A stretch of 36,471 nucleotides of DNA, taken from assembly GCA_934661165.1 (NCBI GenBank), contig CAKUJB010000006.1, forward strand, positions 1 to 36,471, given 5' to 3'. How positions within the stretch are numbered: the first letter of the stretch is position 1; each line of letters opens with the position of its first letter. Below, one piece after another: positions 29,881-36,159 of this stretch. The position numbers were made by a program, and so were the translations under genes. The notes under the pieces were generated by a model. The model saw nothing but the letters and a program-made list of their open reading frames with translations, was not told where the DNA came from and ran no database searches. The DNA comes from an uncultured Microbacteriaceae bacterium. Lineage in GTDB: Bacteria > Actinomycetota > Actinomycetes > Actinomycetales > Microbacteriaceae.

Positions 29881-30765
29881 GCCCGAGCCGTCCCCCTCGC
29901 CTCCGCGGCCTCCGGCGAAACGCTGCTGCGTCGCCTTGGCGGCGCGGCGCGCGGTCGCGACCTCATCGCGCACGGTGCGACCAGGCGGATGCTCACCGCG
30001 GCGCTCAGGCGCGGTGAGGTCCTTCGACCGAGACACGGTTGGTACGCGCTGCCATCGCTCGATGCCGCGACCATCGCCGAGGTCCGCGCCGGCGGAGTCG
30101 TGTCCTGTGTCACCCTGCTCGACGCGCTCGGCGTCTGGGTGCCACCGCGAATCGGGCCGCCGCACATCGCCATCCCGCGGAATGCCGCGGGGCGCCACCC
30201 GTGCCGCGGCGCGGTCGTGCACTGGTCGGGTGAGCCGGCGGCGCAGACGACCACGCGCGACAGCGTGGCTGGCGCCCTGCGCAATGCGGCACGCTGCTGC
30301 GGGGTCGAGCTGGCGGTCGCCTCGGCCGACTCCGCGCTGCGCGCCGGCCTCCTGTCGCACCGGGACCTGGCGAGCCTGCCTGCGGCGGTCCGGCGTCGCG
30401 TCGACCCGCGCTGCGAGTCCGGCGGTGAGAGCGTCGTGCGACAGCGGCTGCGGGCGCGGGGGATCCGTTTCGAGATGCAGGTGGCGATCGGCCGGGTCGG
30501 CCGTGTGGACTTCGTCGTGGGCGAGCGGCTCGTGATCGAGGTCGACGGCTACGCGTATCACGGCACCCGCGAGGCGTTCGAGCGCGACCGCGCCCGGGAT
30601 CTCGCCCTCGTCGAGCAGGGGCGCCTCGTGATCCGGGTCAGTCAGCGCCAGGTCGTCGACGAATGGCCGCGCATCGAGCATGCGGTCCTCGCCATCGTGC
30701 GATCGGGGCGGCATCGCTGGCCGCGCGTGCGAAGTGAAGGAAGATCGGGCGCTTCGGACGCGTAG
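29875..30765 (+). CDS. AbiEi-like HTH + DUF559 (Vsr-like) nuclease-domain protein enclosed by palindromic repeats
   Basis: This 296-residue protein starts with an AbiEi-antitoxin-like winged helix (LLRRLGGAARGRDLIAHG to HGWYALP, about residues 17-58) and has a variable middle. The C-terminal DUF559 domain has the PD-(D/E)XK pattern: Glu in SGGESVVRQRL (about 184), Asp in GRVDFVVG, Glu-x-Asp in LVIEVDGYAYHG, and a basic RDRARDLALVEQG. DUF559 is related to the Vsr patch-repair endonuclease. The start must be TTG at 29875: TAA precedes it directly and no ATG or GTG follows for 38 codons. No SD is visible. Both the start codon and the TAG stop lie inside the flanking repeats, and the last ~12 residues are repeat-encoded. 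It may be an intact gene in a mobile unit or a gene whose 5' end was replaced by the repeat. Confidence 0.78.
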   Translation: MHARAVPLASAASGETLLRRLGGAARGRDLIAHGATRRMLTAALRRGEVLRPRHGWYALPSLDAATIAEVRAGGVVSCVTLLDALGVWVPPRIGPPHIAIPRNAAGRHPCRGAVVHWSGEPAAQTTTRDSVAGALRNAARCCGVELAVASADSALRAGLLSHRDLASLPAAVRRRVDPRCESGGESVVRQRLRARGIRFEMQVAIGRVGRVDFVVGERLVIEVDGYAYHGTREAFERDRARDLALVEQGRLVIRVSQRQVVDEWPRIEHAVLAIVRSGRHRWPRVRSEGRSGASDA

Positions 30766-30801
30766 TGCGCTCGTCGGCCCGGTTCCTCCTTCACTTCGCA
30801 C
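30727..30801. repeat. Palindromic repeat, right copy (75 nt)
   Basis: Perfect 15-bp arms, GTGCGAAGTGAAGGA (30727-30741) and its complement TCCTTCACTTCGCAC (30787-30801), surround a 45-nt centre that can extend the hairpin (GGGC/GCCC). The DUF559 stop codon TAG is at 30763-30765 in the centre. The copy is in direct orientation relative to the left one; together they bracket 997 bp. Confidence 0.85.
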
Positions 30802-30838
30802 CGGCCACCCGGTAGGAGGAGGCCCGACTCGCGCGCCC

Positions 30839-31609
30839 TCAGCCCGGGAGGCCGAAGAGACCCGGCCACAGCGCGACCGCGAGCGGGTAGCCCGTGAAGG
30901 CGACCGCGTCGATGGCGAAGTGCGCGATGACGAGCGGCAGCGTGCGGCCGCGAAACCACCGCGGGCCGCGCACGTAGAGCCAGGCGAAGACGAGGCCCAT
31001 GAGGAGGTTGCCGACGAATGGCCCGATGCCCTGGTAGAGGTGGTACGCGCCGCGGAGCACGGCGGACGCGAGGATGATCGGCCAGTCCCGCCAGCCGAGG
31101 TCGCGCAGCCGCGCGACGAGGTAGCCGATCGCGAGCACCTCCTCTTCGATGCCGGCACGGGCGGCGGCGAGCAGCAGGACCGGCACGGTCCACCAGTAGG
31201 TGCCGAGCCCGGCGGGGTCGATGGCGACCGTGAGTCCGAGGGCCCGGCCGGCGAGGTACACGCCGATCCCGGCGGCGCCGATCGCGAGGGCGAGGAGGAG
31301 CCCCGCGCCGGTGTCGCGGCCGAGGTGCCTGGCGTCGATCCCGAGCCGTCCGAGGCGAGGCGCCTGTGCGGACCAGAGCAGGTAGCACGCCAGTGCGACG
31401 GGCACGAGCGCGAAGCCGATGCCGAGGAGCTGGTACAGCAGGTCGAACACCTCGCGACTCGACCGCGAGGGGTTGAGCACGGCGGTCTGCTGGGCGAGCG
31501 CCGTGTCACGGGTGAGCCGGTCGGTGATGGCGACGATCGAGTAGACGGCCGACTGGCCGAGCGAGAGGCCGAGCACGAGCACGATCTCGAAGCGGATGCG
31601 ACGGCGCAC
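30839..31609 (-). CDS. CPBP-family intramembrane protein (Abi/CAAX-protease-like)
   Basis: This 256-residue protein has about seven membrane helices and the CPBP (PF02517) domain in its second half. Motif 1 reads GIEEEVLAIGYLVARLRDLGW: the Glu pair is present, but the usual Arg of EExxxR is replaced, as in an actinobacterial subgroup. Motif 2 is AVLRGAYHLYQGIGPF, then NLLMGLVF, and motif 3 is HFAIDAV. CPBP proteins are membrane proteases or scaffold-like relatives; activity here is uncertain. GTG at 31609 has TAGCAT 6 nt upstream. It is convergent with the DUF559 gene, 37 bp after the right repeat. Confidence 0.85.
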   Translation of the reverse strand: MRRRIRFEIVLVLGLSLGQSAVYSIVAITDRLTRDTALAQQTAVLNPSRSSREVFDLLYQLLGIGFALVPVALACYLLWSAQAPRLGRLGIDARHLGRDTGAGLLLALAIGAAGIGVYLAGRALGLTVAIDPAGLGTYWWTVPVLLLAAARAGIEEEVLAIGYLVARLRDLGWRDWPIILASAVLRGAYHLYQGIGPFVGNLLMGLVFAWLYVRGPRWFRGRTLPLVIAHFAIDAVAFTGYPLAVALWPGLFGLPG

Positions 31610-31615
31610 GCCACG

Positions 31616-31621
31616 ATGCTA
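31616..31621 (-). promoter_or_regulatory. Leaderless -10 box of the CPBP gene
   Basis: TAGCAT on the minus strand lies 6 nt before the GTG at 31609. Confidence 0.6.
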
Positions 31622-31722
31622 CGGGGTCGCGCGCGGGCGCTGCCGGGCCGCGCGTCGACCTCGGCCCCCAGCCCTGCCCCAGACGTCCTCGGCGCCCCAC
31701 CCGACGCGTCAGCGGCACCCGA

Positions 31723-31728
31723 TACCCT
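31723..31728 (+). promoter_or_regulatory. Leaderless -10 box of the 31735 gene
   Basis: TACCCT lies 6 nt before the ATG at 31735. Confidence 0.6.
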
Positions 31729-31734
31729 TGGCCA

Positions 31735-32787
31735 ATGCGTCGGACCGTTCGGGTGCTCGGAGGGCTCCTCGCCGTGGCGGTCGCCGCGACGCTTGCCGCC
31801 TGCGTCGCGCCGAACCAGGTCGTCGCGGGCTCGCACGTCACGATCGCGACCGACAGCGCGGTGCGGGGGCTGAACCCCGGCAGCACGCAGGGCCAGGCCG
31901 CCGCGCGCCTCGGCGTCGATCTCGCGCTCTACGCGGGCTTCACGATCATCGACGAGCGCGGCAAGCCGGTGCCCGACCTGTCGTTCGGCACGATGCGCGT
32001 CGTCGCGGAGGACCCGCTCACCGTGCGGTACACCGTCGCCGACGCGACGCGGTGGTCGGACGGCACCCCGGTCGACGGCGTCGACCTGCTGCTCGACTGG
32101 GCCGCGCATTCGGGCCGCTGGCCTGGATTCGCCGCGACGATCGGCGGGGGCGCGGGCGGCGCCGAGACGCTCCCGACGCTGAGCGCGGACCGCAAGTCCC
32201 TCACGGTCGTCTTCGACGACGCCGCGACCGCGCGTCCGGAGCTGCAGTTCGCCGCGCCGATGCCCGCGCATGTCGTCGCGACCCACGCGCTCGGTGTCGC
32301 CGGGACCGAGGTCGCGAAGGATGCGGTCATCGCGGCCGTCGAGGCCGCGGCCGCGGGTGATGACGAGACGCTCGCACGGCTCGCCGCGTTCTGGAGCGGC
32401 CGATTCGTCACGAATGCGCCGCCCGAGATCCTCGTCACGAGCGGCCCGTACGGGGTCGCCGAGGCAGCGCACGGCGTCCTCGAGCTCCGACCGAACGCGC
32501 AGTACGCGGGGGATCGCCGTCCGCGGATCCAGTCGGTGCGGATCGTCACCCTGCCGCCCCTCGACGGGCTGCAGGCCCTCACGGTCAACGCGGCCGACAT
32601 CCTCGCCGTGACGCCGAGCGATGAGGTCGCGGAACTCGTGCCGATGCTCGGCCTGCGCCTGCTCACCACGGGGGATCGGGTCAACACGCTCATCGCGGTG
32701 CAGCGGCAGGCGGTCGGCGGCGTCGAGGTCGGCGCCGATGGACGGCGCCTGCTCTGGAACGTCTCGGAGTGGACGCCGACGCGCTGA
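31735..32787 (+). CDS. Peptide-type ABC substrate-binding lipoprotein, internally shortened
   Basis: This 350-residue lipoprotein has the SBP_bac_5 N-lobe. The lipobox is TLAAC (Cys about 23), then IATDSAVRGLNPGS near 37-50, YTVADATRWSDGTPVDGVDLL and SGPYGVAEAAHGVLELRPN. Full-length family members have about 500-600 residues. Here the chain runs from LRLLTTGDRVNTLIAV straight into a typical C-terminal end, VGGVEVGADGRRLLWNVSEW. Much of the second lobe therefore seems to be missing, in frame. It may be a decayed or repurposed binding protein. No permease or ATPase genes are next to it. ATG with a TACCCT box 6 nt upstream; typA follows after 127 bp. Confidence 0.78.
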   Translation: MRRTVRVLGGLLAVAVAATLAACVAPNQVVAGSHVTIATDSAVRGLNPGSTQGQAAARLGVDLALYAGFTIIDERGKPVPDLSFGTMRVVAEDPLTVRYTVADATRWSDGTPVDGVDLLLDWAAHSGRWPGFAATIGGGAGGAETLPTLSADRKSLTVVFDDAATARPELQFAAPMPAHVVATHALGVAGTEVAKDAVIAAVEAAAAGDDETLARLAAFWSGRFVTNAPPEILVTSGPYGVAEAAHGVLELRPNAQYAGDRRPRIQSVRIVTLPPLDGLQALTVNAADILAVTPSDEVAELVPMLGLRLLTTGDRVNTLIAVQRQAVGGVEVGADGRRLLWNVSEWTPTR

Positions 32788-32871
32788 CCGACGCGGTCAT
32801 CGACGCGCGCGGGGCGACGGCATCGTCGGGCCGACGACCGGCCCCCGCACGGCCGCCCAGCGCCTGGGCCG

Positions 32872-32884
32872 TACACTGTACCGT
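32872..32884 (+). promoter_or_regulatory. -10 region of typA
   Basis: Two overlapping candidates, TACACT (32872-32877) and TACCGT (32879-32884), lie 30-37 nt before the ATG at 32915. typA is therefore leadered, with its own SD. Confidence 0.45.
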
Positions 32885-32914
32885 CCCTCGCACAGCCATC
32901 CGGAAGGCCCATTC

Positions 32915-34819
32915 ATGGCGCTCGCCCACCGCAACGACCTGCGCAACGTCGCGATCGTCGCCCACGTCGACCACGGGAAGACGACCCTCGTCGACGCGAT
33001 GCTCCGCCAGACCGGCACCTTCGGCGACCACGCCCACCTCGAGGAACGGGTCATGGATTCCAATGACCTCGAGCGCGAGAAGGGCATCACGATCCTCGCG
33101 AAGAACACAGCGATCGAGTACGCGGGGGCGCACGCGACCGACGGTCCCGTGACGATCAACGTCATCGACACCCCGGGGCACGCGGACTTCGGCGGCGAGG
33201 TCGAGCGCGGCCTGTCGATGGTCGACGGTGTCGTCCTCCTCGTCGACTCCTCCGAGGGCCCGCTCCCGCAGACCCGCTTCGTGCTCCGCAAGGCGCTCGA
33301 GGCCGCCCTGCCGGTCGTCCTGCTCGTCAACAAGACCGACCGGCCCGACGCCCGCATCGACGAGGTCGTCGCCGAGGCGCAGGACCTCCTCCTCGGCATC
33401 GCGAGCGACCTCCACGAGGAGCGCCCCGAGCTCGACATCGACCAGGTCCTCGACCTGCCCGTCCTCTACGCCTCGGGCCGCGCGGGTGCCGCGAGCTGGA
33501 ATCGGCCGGCGAACGGCGAGCTGCCGGACAACGCGAACCTCGAGCCACTCTTCGAAGCGATCCTCGAGCACATTCCTGCACCGGCATATGACGACGAGGC
33601 GCCGCTCCAGGCCTGGGTGACGAACCTCGACGCGAGTCCGTTCCTCGGCCGCATCGCCCTGCTTCGCGTCTACTCGGGCGAGCTGCGCAAGGGCCAGACC
33701 GTCGCGTGGGTCCGCCACGACGGCTCGACGTCGAACGTGAGGATCACCGAGCTCCTCAAGACGAAGGGCCTCGAGCGCCACCCCGCTGAGCTCGCCCAGG
33801 CCGGCGACATCGTCGCGATCGCCGGCATCGAGGACATCATGATCGGCGAGACGATCGCCGACCCCGAGGACATCCGGCCGCTGCCGCCGATCTCGATCGA
33901 CGAGCCGGCGATCTCGATGACGATCGGGACGAACACCTCGCCGCTCGTCGGCAAGGTGAAGGGCCACAAGCTCACCGCGCGCATGGTGAAGGACCGGCTC
34001 GATCGCGAGCTCGTCGGCAACGTGTCGCTCCGCGTCGTCGACATCGGGCGCCCCGACGCCTGGGAGGTGCAGGGCCGCGGCGAGCTCGCCCTCGCGATCC
34101 TCGTCGAGAACATGCGCCGCGAGGGCTTCGAGCTCACGGTCGGCAAGCCGCAGGTCGTCACCCGCCAGGTCGACGGCAAGACGCACGAGCCCTTCGAGCA
34201 CCTCACGATCGATGCGCCGGAGGAGCACCTCGGCGCGATCACGCAGCTGCTCGCCGCGCGCAAGGGCCGCATGGAGACGATGACGAATCACGGCACCGGA
34301 TGGGTGCGCATGGAGTTCATCGTCCCGAGCCGGGGCCTCATCGGCTTCCGCACCGAGTTCCTCACGATCACCCGCGGCACGGGCATCGCGAACGCGATCT
34401 CGCACGGCTACGAGCCGTGGGCCGGGCAGATCACGACCCGGGTCAACGGCTCGATCGTCGCCGACCGCAGCGGCGTGGTCACGCCGTTCGCGATGATCGC
34501 GCTCCAGGAGCGCATGAGCTTCTTCGTCCAGCCGACGCAGGAGGTCTACGAGGGCATGGTCATCGGCGAGAACTCGCGCGCCGAGGACATGGACGTCAAC
34601 ATCACGAAGGAGAAGCAGCTGACGAACATGCGCTCGTCGACCGCCGACACCTTCGAGAAGCTCGACGTCCCGCGCCAGCTCACGCTCGAGGAGAGCCTCG
34701 AGTTCGCCCGAGAGGATGAATGCGTCGAGGTCACCCCCGAGCTCGTGCGCATCCGCAAGGTCGAGCTCGACGCGACGCAGCGCGCGCGAATGGTCTCCCG
34801 CGCGAAGAAGCAAGGCTGA
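32915..34819 (+). CDS. typA: Translational GTPase TypA/BipA
   Basis: This 634-residue ribosome-associated GTPase contributes to stress and cold adaptation and to ribosome assembly. G1 AHVDHGKTT lies near residues 14-22, the switch region LEREKGITI near 51-59, G3 DTPGHADFGGEVER near 77-90 and G4 NKTD near 133-136. Domains II, III and V follow, and the BipA-specific C-terminal domain contains GFRTEFLTITRGTGIANAI and NSRAEDMDVNITKEKQLTNMR. The long upstream open frame is not coding: the ATG at 32915 has GGAAGG 8 nt upstream and a normal N-terminus MALAHRNDLRNVAIVAHVDH. Confidence 0.97.
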   Translation: MALAHRNDLRNVAIVAHVDHGKTTLVDAMLRQTGTFGDHAHLEERVMDSNDLEREKGITILAKNTAIEYAGAHATDGPVTINVIDTPGHADFGGEVERGLSMVDGVVLLVDSSEGPLPQTRFVLRKALEAALPVVLLVNKTDRPDARIDEVVAEAQDLLLGIASDLHEERPELDIDQVLDLPVLYASGRAGAASWNRPANGELPDNANLEPLFEAILEHIPAPAYDDEAPLQAWVTNLDASPFLGRIALLRVYSGELRKGQTVAWVRHDGSTSNVRITELLKTKGLERHPAELAQAGDIVAIAGIEDIMIGETIADPEDIRPLPPISIDEPAISMTIGTNTSPLVGKVKGHKLTARMVKDRLDRELVGNVSLRVVDIGRPDAWEVQGRGELALAILVENMRREGFELTVGKPQVVTRQVDGKTHEPFEHLTIDAPEEHLGAITQLLAARKGRMETMTNHGTGWVRMEFIVPSRGLIGFRTEFLTITRGTGIANAISHGYEPWAGQITTRVNGSIVADRSGVVTPFAMIALQERMSFFVQPTQEVYEGMVIGENSRAEDMDVNITKEKQLTNMRSSTADTFEKLDVPRQLTLEESLEFAREDECVEVTPELVRIRKVELDATQRARMVSRAKKQG

Positions 34820-34850
34820 GCAGGCCCCCTCGCCGTGACGTGTAGGGCTA

Positions 34851-34866
34851 AGGTGTGACGACACCT
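34851..34866. promoter_or_regulatory. Palindrome over the promoter of the 34884 lipoprotein gene
   Basis: AGGTGTGACGACACCT has perfect 6-bp arms around GACG. It overlaps the -10 candidate TAAGGT (34849-34854) and the predicted transcription start. It could be an operator or a hairpin at the 5' end of the leader. Confidence 0.4.
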
Positions 34867-34883
34867 CCTGAAAGGCGCTGATC

Positions 34884-35351
34884 ATGTCCGCTTCTCGTCT
34901 CCGTGCCAGTGCGATCGCCGTCGGCCTCGGGCTTGTCCTCGCGCCAGCCCTCAGTGGCTGCATCCCCTCCGTCGACGACATCGTCGGCGGCATCGTGCAG
35001 CAGGGGGTGGAGCAGGGGATCGAGAACCTCGCGGGCATCGACCTCGCGACCGGCTCGCTGCCCAACGGCTTCCCCCAGGAGGTCCCGCTCGTCGAGGGCG
35101 AGCTCATCGGCGGGGCGACCGCCTCGACCGACGGCAAGCAGGGCTGGGTGGTGTCGATCACGACCGACCGCAGCCCGGCGGACATCAAGGCGCAGCTCGA
35201 GGCAGCCGGCTTCACCTCGCCGGAGGATTCCGCGGGCGTGCTCGGCGACAGCGTCTTCCTCGGTGAGAACGACCGTTACGCGGTGCTCGTGGTCATGGGC
35301 GAGGACAGCGACGGGAAGCTGAGCGTCAACTACACCGTCACGCAGAAGTAG
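34884..35351 (+). CDS. Small lipoprotein, function unknown
   Basis: This 155-residue protein has an Arg-bearing N-terminus, a hydrophobic stretch and a lipobox ALSGC with Cys at about 26. The mature part is acidic: a Gly/Val/Gln-rich helix (DDIVGGIVQQGVEQGIENLA) and then a beta-rich domain with GWVVSITTDRSPADIKAQLEAAGF and a C-terminal strand SVNYTVTQK. I do not recognise the family. The ATG at 34884 has GAAAGG about 9 nt upstream. A palindrome overlaps its promoter. It is likely co-transcribed with the next gene, 14 bp after its stop. Confidence 0.85.
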   Translation: MSASRLRASAIAVGLGLVLAPALSGCIPSVDDIVGGIVQQGVEQGIENLAGIDLATGSLPNGFPQEVPLVEGELIGGATASTDGKQGWVVSITTDRSPADIKAQLEAAGFTSPEDSAGVLGDSVFLGENDRYAVLVVMGEDSDGKLSVNYTVTQK

Positions 35352-35365
35352 CCCGCCGAGTCCCC

Positions 35366-35740
35366 GTGCCCTCCGGTCTGTCCTGGTTCGCGGCGCTCCT
35401 CGCGCTCGTGAGCGGCGCCGTCCTCGGCGTGCTCTTCACGATCGCGCACCGCGCGCAGGCGGAGGTCTTCGGCGTCGACCTGCCGGTCGGCTTCGTCCTC
35501 GGCCTCATCGCCGTGGCGAGCCTCCTCGCGGGCCTGCGCCTGCTGTCCCCGGACCGGCTGCCGGCGATCGGTGCGGGCGTCGGCGTCGTCGGCGCGATCA
35601 TGGTGCTCGCCGCCCGCGGCGACAGCGGCAGCGTGCTCATCACCTCGGAGCCGCTCGGGGTCGCCTGGCTCATGCTGCCGGCGGCGATCTCGGCGCTCGC
35701 GATCGTGTGGCCGGCCCGGCGCCGCCCGCGCCGGGCGTGA
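35366..35740 (+). CDS. Small four-helix membrane protein, function unknown
   Basis: This 124-residue protein has four predicted membrane helices (about residues 6-27, 41-60, 66-83 and 95-115) and a basic C-terminal tail, ARRRPRRA, on the cytoplasmic side. It resembles the small DUF6113-type proteins found next to fdxA in Microbacteriaceae, but I cannot confirm the family. The GTG at 35366 lies 14 bp after the lipoprotein stop and no strong SD is visible, so coupling to the upstream gene is likely. Confidence 0.75.
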   Translation: MPSGLSWFAALLALVSGAVLGVLFTIAHRAQAEVFGVDLPVGFVLGLIAVASLLAGLRLLSPDRLPAIGAGVGVVGAIMVLAARGDSGSVLITSEPLGVAWLMLPAAISALAIVWPARRRPRRA

Positions 35741-35778
35741 TGAGGGTCGCCTTCCCAGCGTCGCGCATTCCTGCTCGA

Positions 35779-35784
35779 TAGGAT
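35779..35784 (+). promoter_or_regulatory. -10 box of fdxA
   Basis: TAGGAT lies 45 nt before the fdxA GTG and gives a leader of about 38 nt with a strong SD. Confidence 0.5.
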
Positions 35785-35829
35785 CGAGGGGCCCGGTGAT
35801 CCGGGATCTCGCACCTCAGGAGGCGCATC

Positions 35830-36150
35830 GTGACGTATGTCATCGCCGAGCCCTGCGTCGACGTCAAGGACCGGGCCTGCGTCGACGAATGCCCTGTCGA
35901 CTGCATCTATGAGGGTGACCGGATGCTCTACATCCACCCGGATGAATGCGTCGACTGCGGTGCGTGCGAGCCCGTCTGCCCGGTGGAGGCGATCTTCTAC
36001 GAGGACGACTTGCCCGAGGAGTGGTCCGACTACTACACCGCGAACGTCGACTTCTTCAGCGAGCTCGGCTCGCCCGGCGGCGCTGCGAAGCTCGGCGTCA
36101 TCCACGATGACCACGCGGTCGTCCGGGCGCACCCGCCGCGCGAGGACTGA
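35830..36150 (+). CDS. fdxA: 7Fe ferredoxin ([3Fe-4S][4Fe-4S])
   Basis: This 106-residue electron carrier has Cys spacing typical of actinobacterial FdxA. The first site is CVDVKDRACVDECPVDC (Cys-x7-Cys-x3-Cys-Pro) and the second CVDCGACEPVCPVEAI. The segment DECVDCGACEP follows the standard YIHPDE. It carries electrons for cytochrome P450s or other reductases. The GTG start has AGGAGG about 8 nt upstream, one of the strongest SDs in the window. Two codon pairs here use GAATGC words (35887 and 35944). dapC begins 9 bp after the stop, a conserved actinobacterial pair. Confidence 0.95.
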   Translation: MTYVIAEPCVDVKDRACVDECPVDCIYEGDRMLYIHPDECVDCGACEPVCPVEAIFYEDDLPEEWSDYYTANVDFFSELGSPGGAAKLGVIHDDHAVVRAHPPRED

Positions 36151-36159
36151 GCCGCGCGG

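Larger units (their letters stand above)
354..35949. repeat. Dispersed over-represented word GAATGC(G)
   Basis: Hand count: 38 copies of GAATGC across both strands, 19 in each orientation; 33 are GAATGCG and 21 are GANGAATGCG. They occur inside genes of all kinds and in intergenic gaps (for example 2996, 16751, 20848, 27357, 27841, 35765). Inside genes they appear mainly as GCA-TTC (Ala-Phe) and AAT-GCG (Asn-Ala), both using codons that are otherwise uncommon here. Confidence 0.7.

Noticed and set aside
28729..32472. Very long minus-strand open frame (about 1247 codons)
   Set aside because: Only the 3' 339 codons encode a recognisable alcohol dehydrogenase. The rest is antisense to the DUF559 and SBP genes or runs over the CPBP gene in the wrong frame, and encodes Arg/Asp/Glu-rich low-complexity sequence typical of GC-rich shadow frames.
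32690..35215. Minus-strand open frame of about 841 codons opposite typA
   Set aside because: It is antisense to typA, which is certain; no domain is recognisable.
354..35949. GAATGCG as a chromosome-segregation (KOPS-like) polar signal
   Set aside because: The two orientations are equal in this window (19 each), which is not expected for a replichore-polarised motif.
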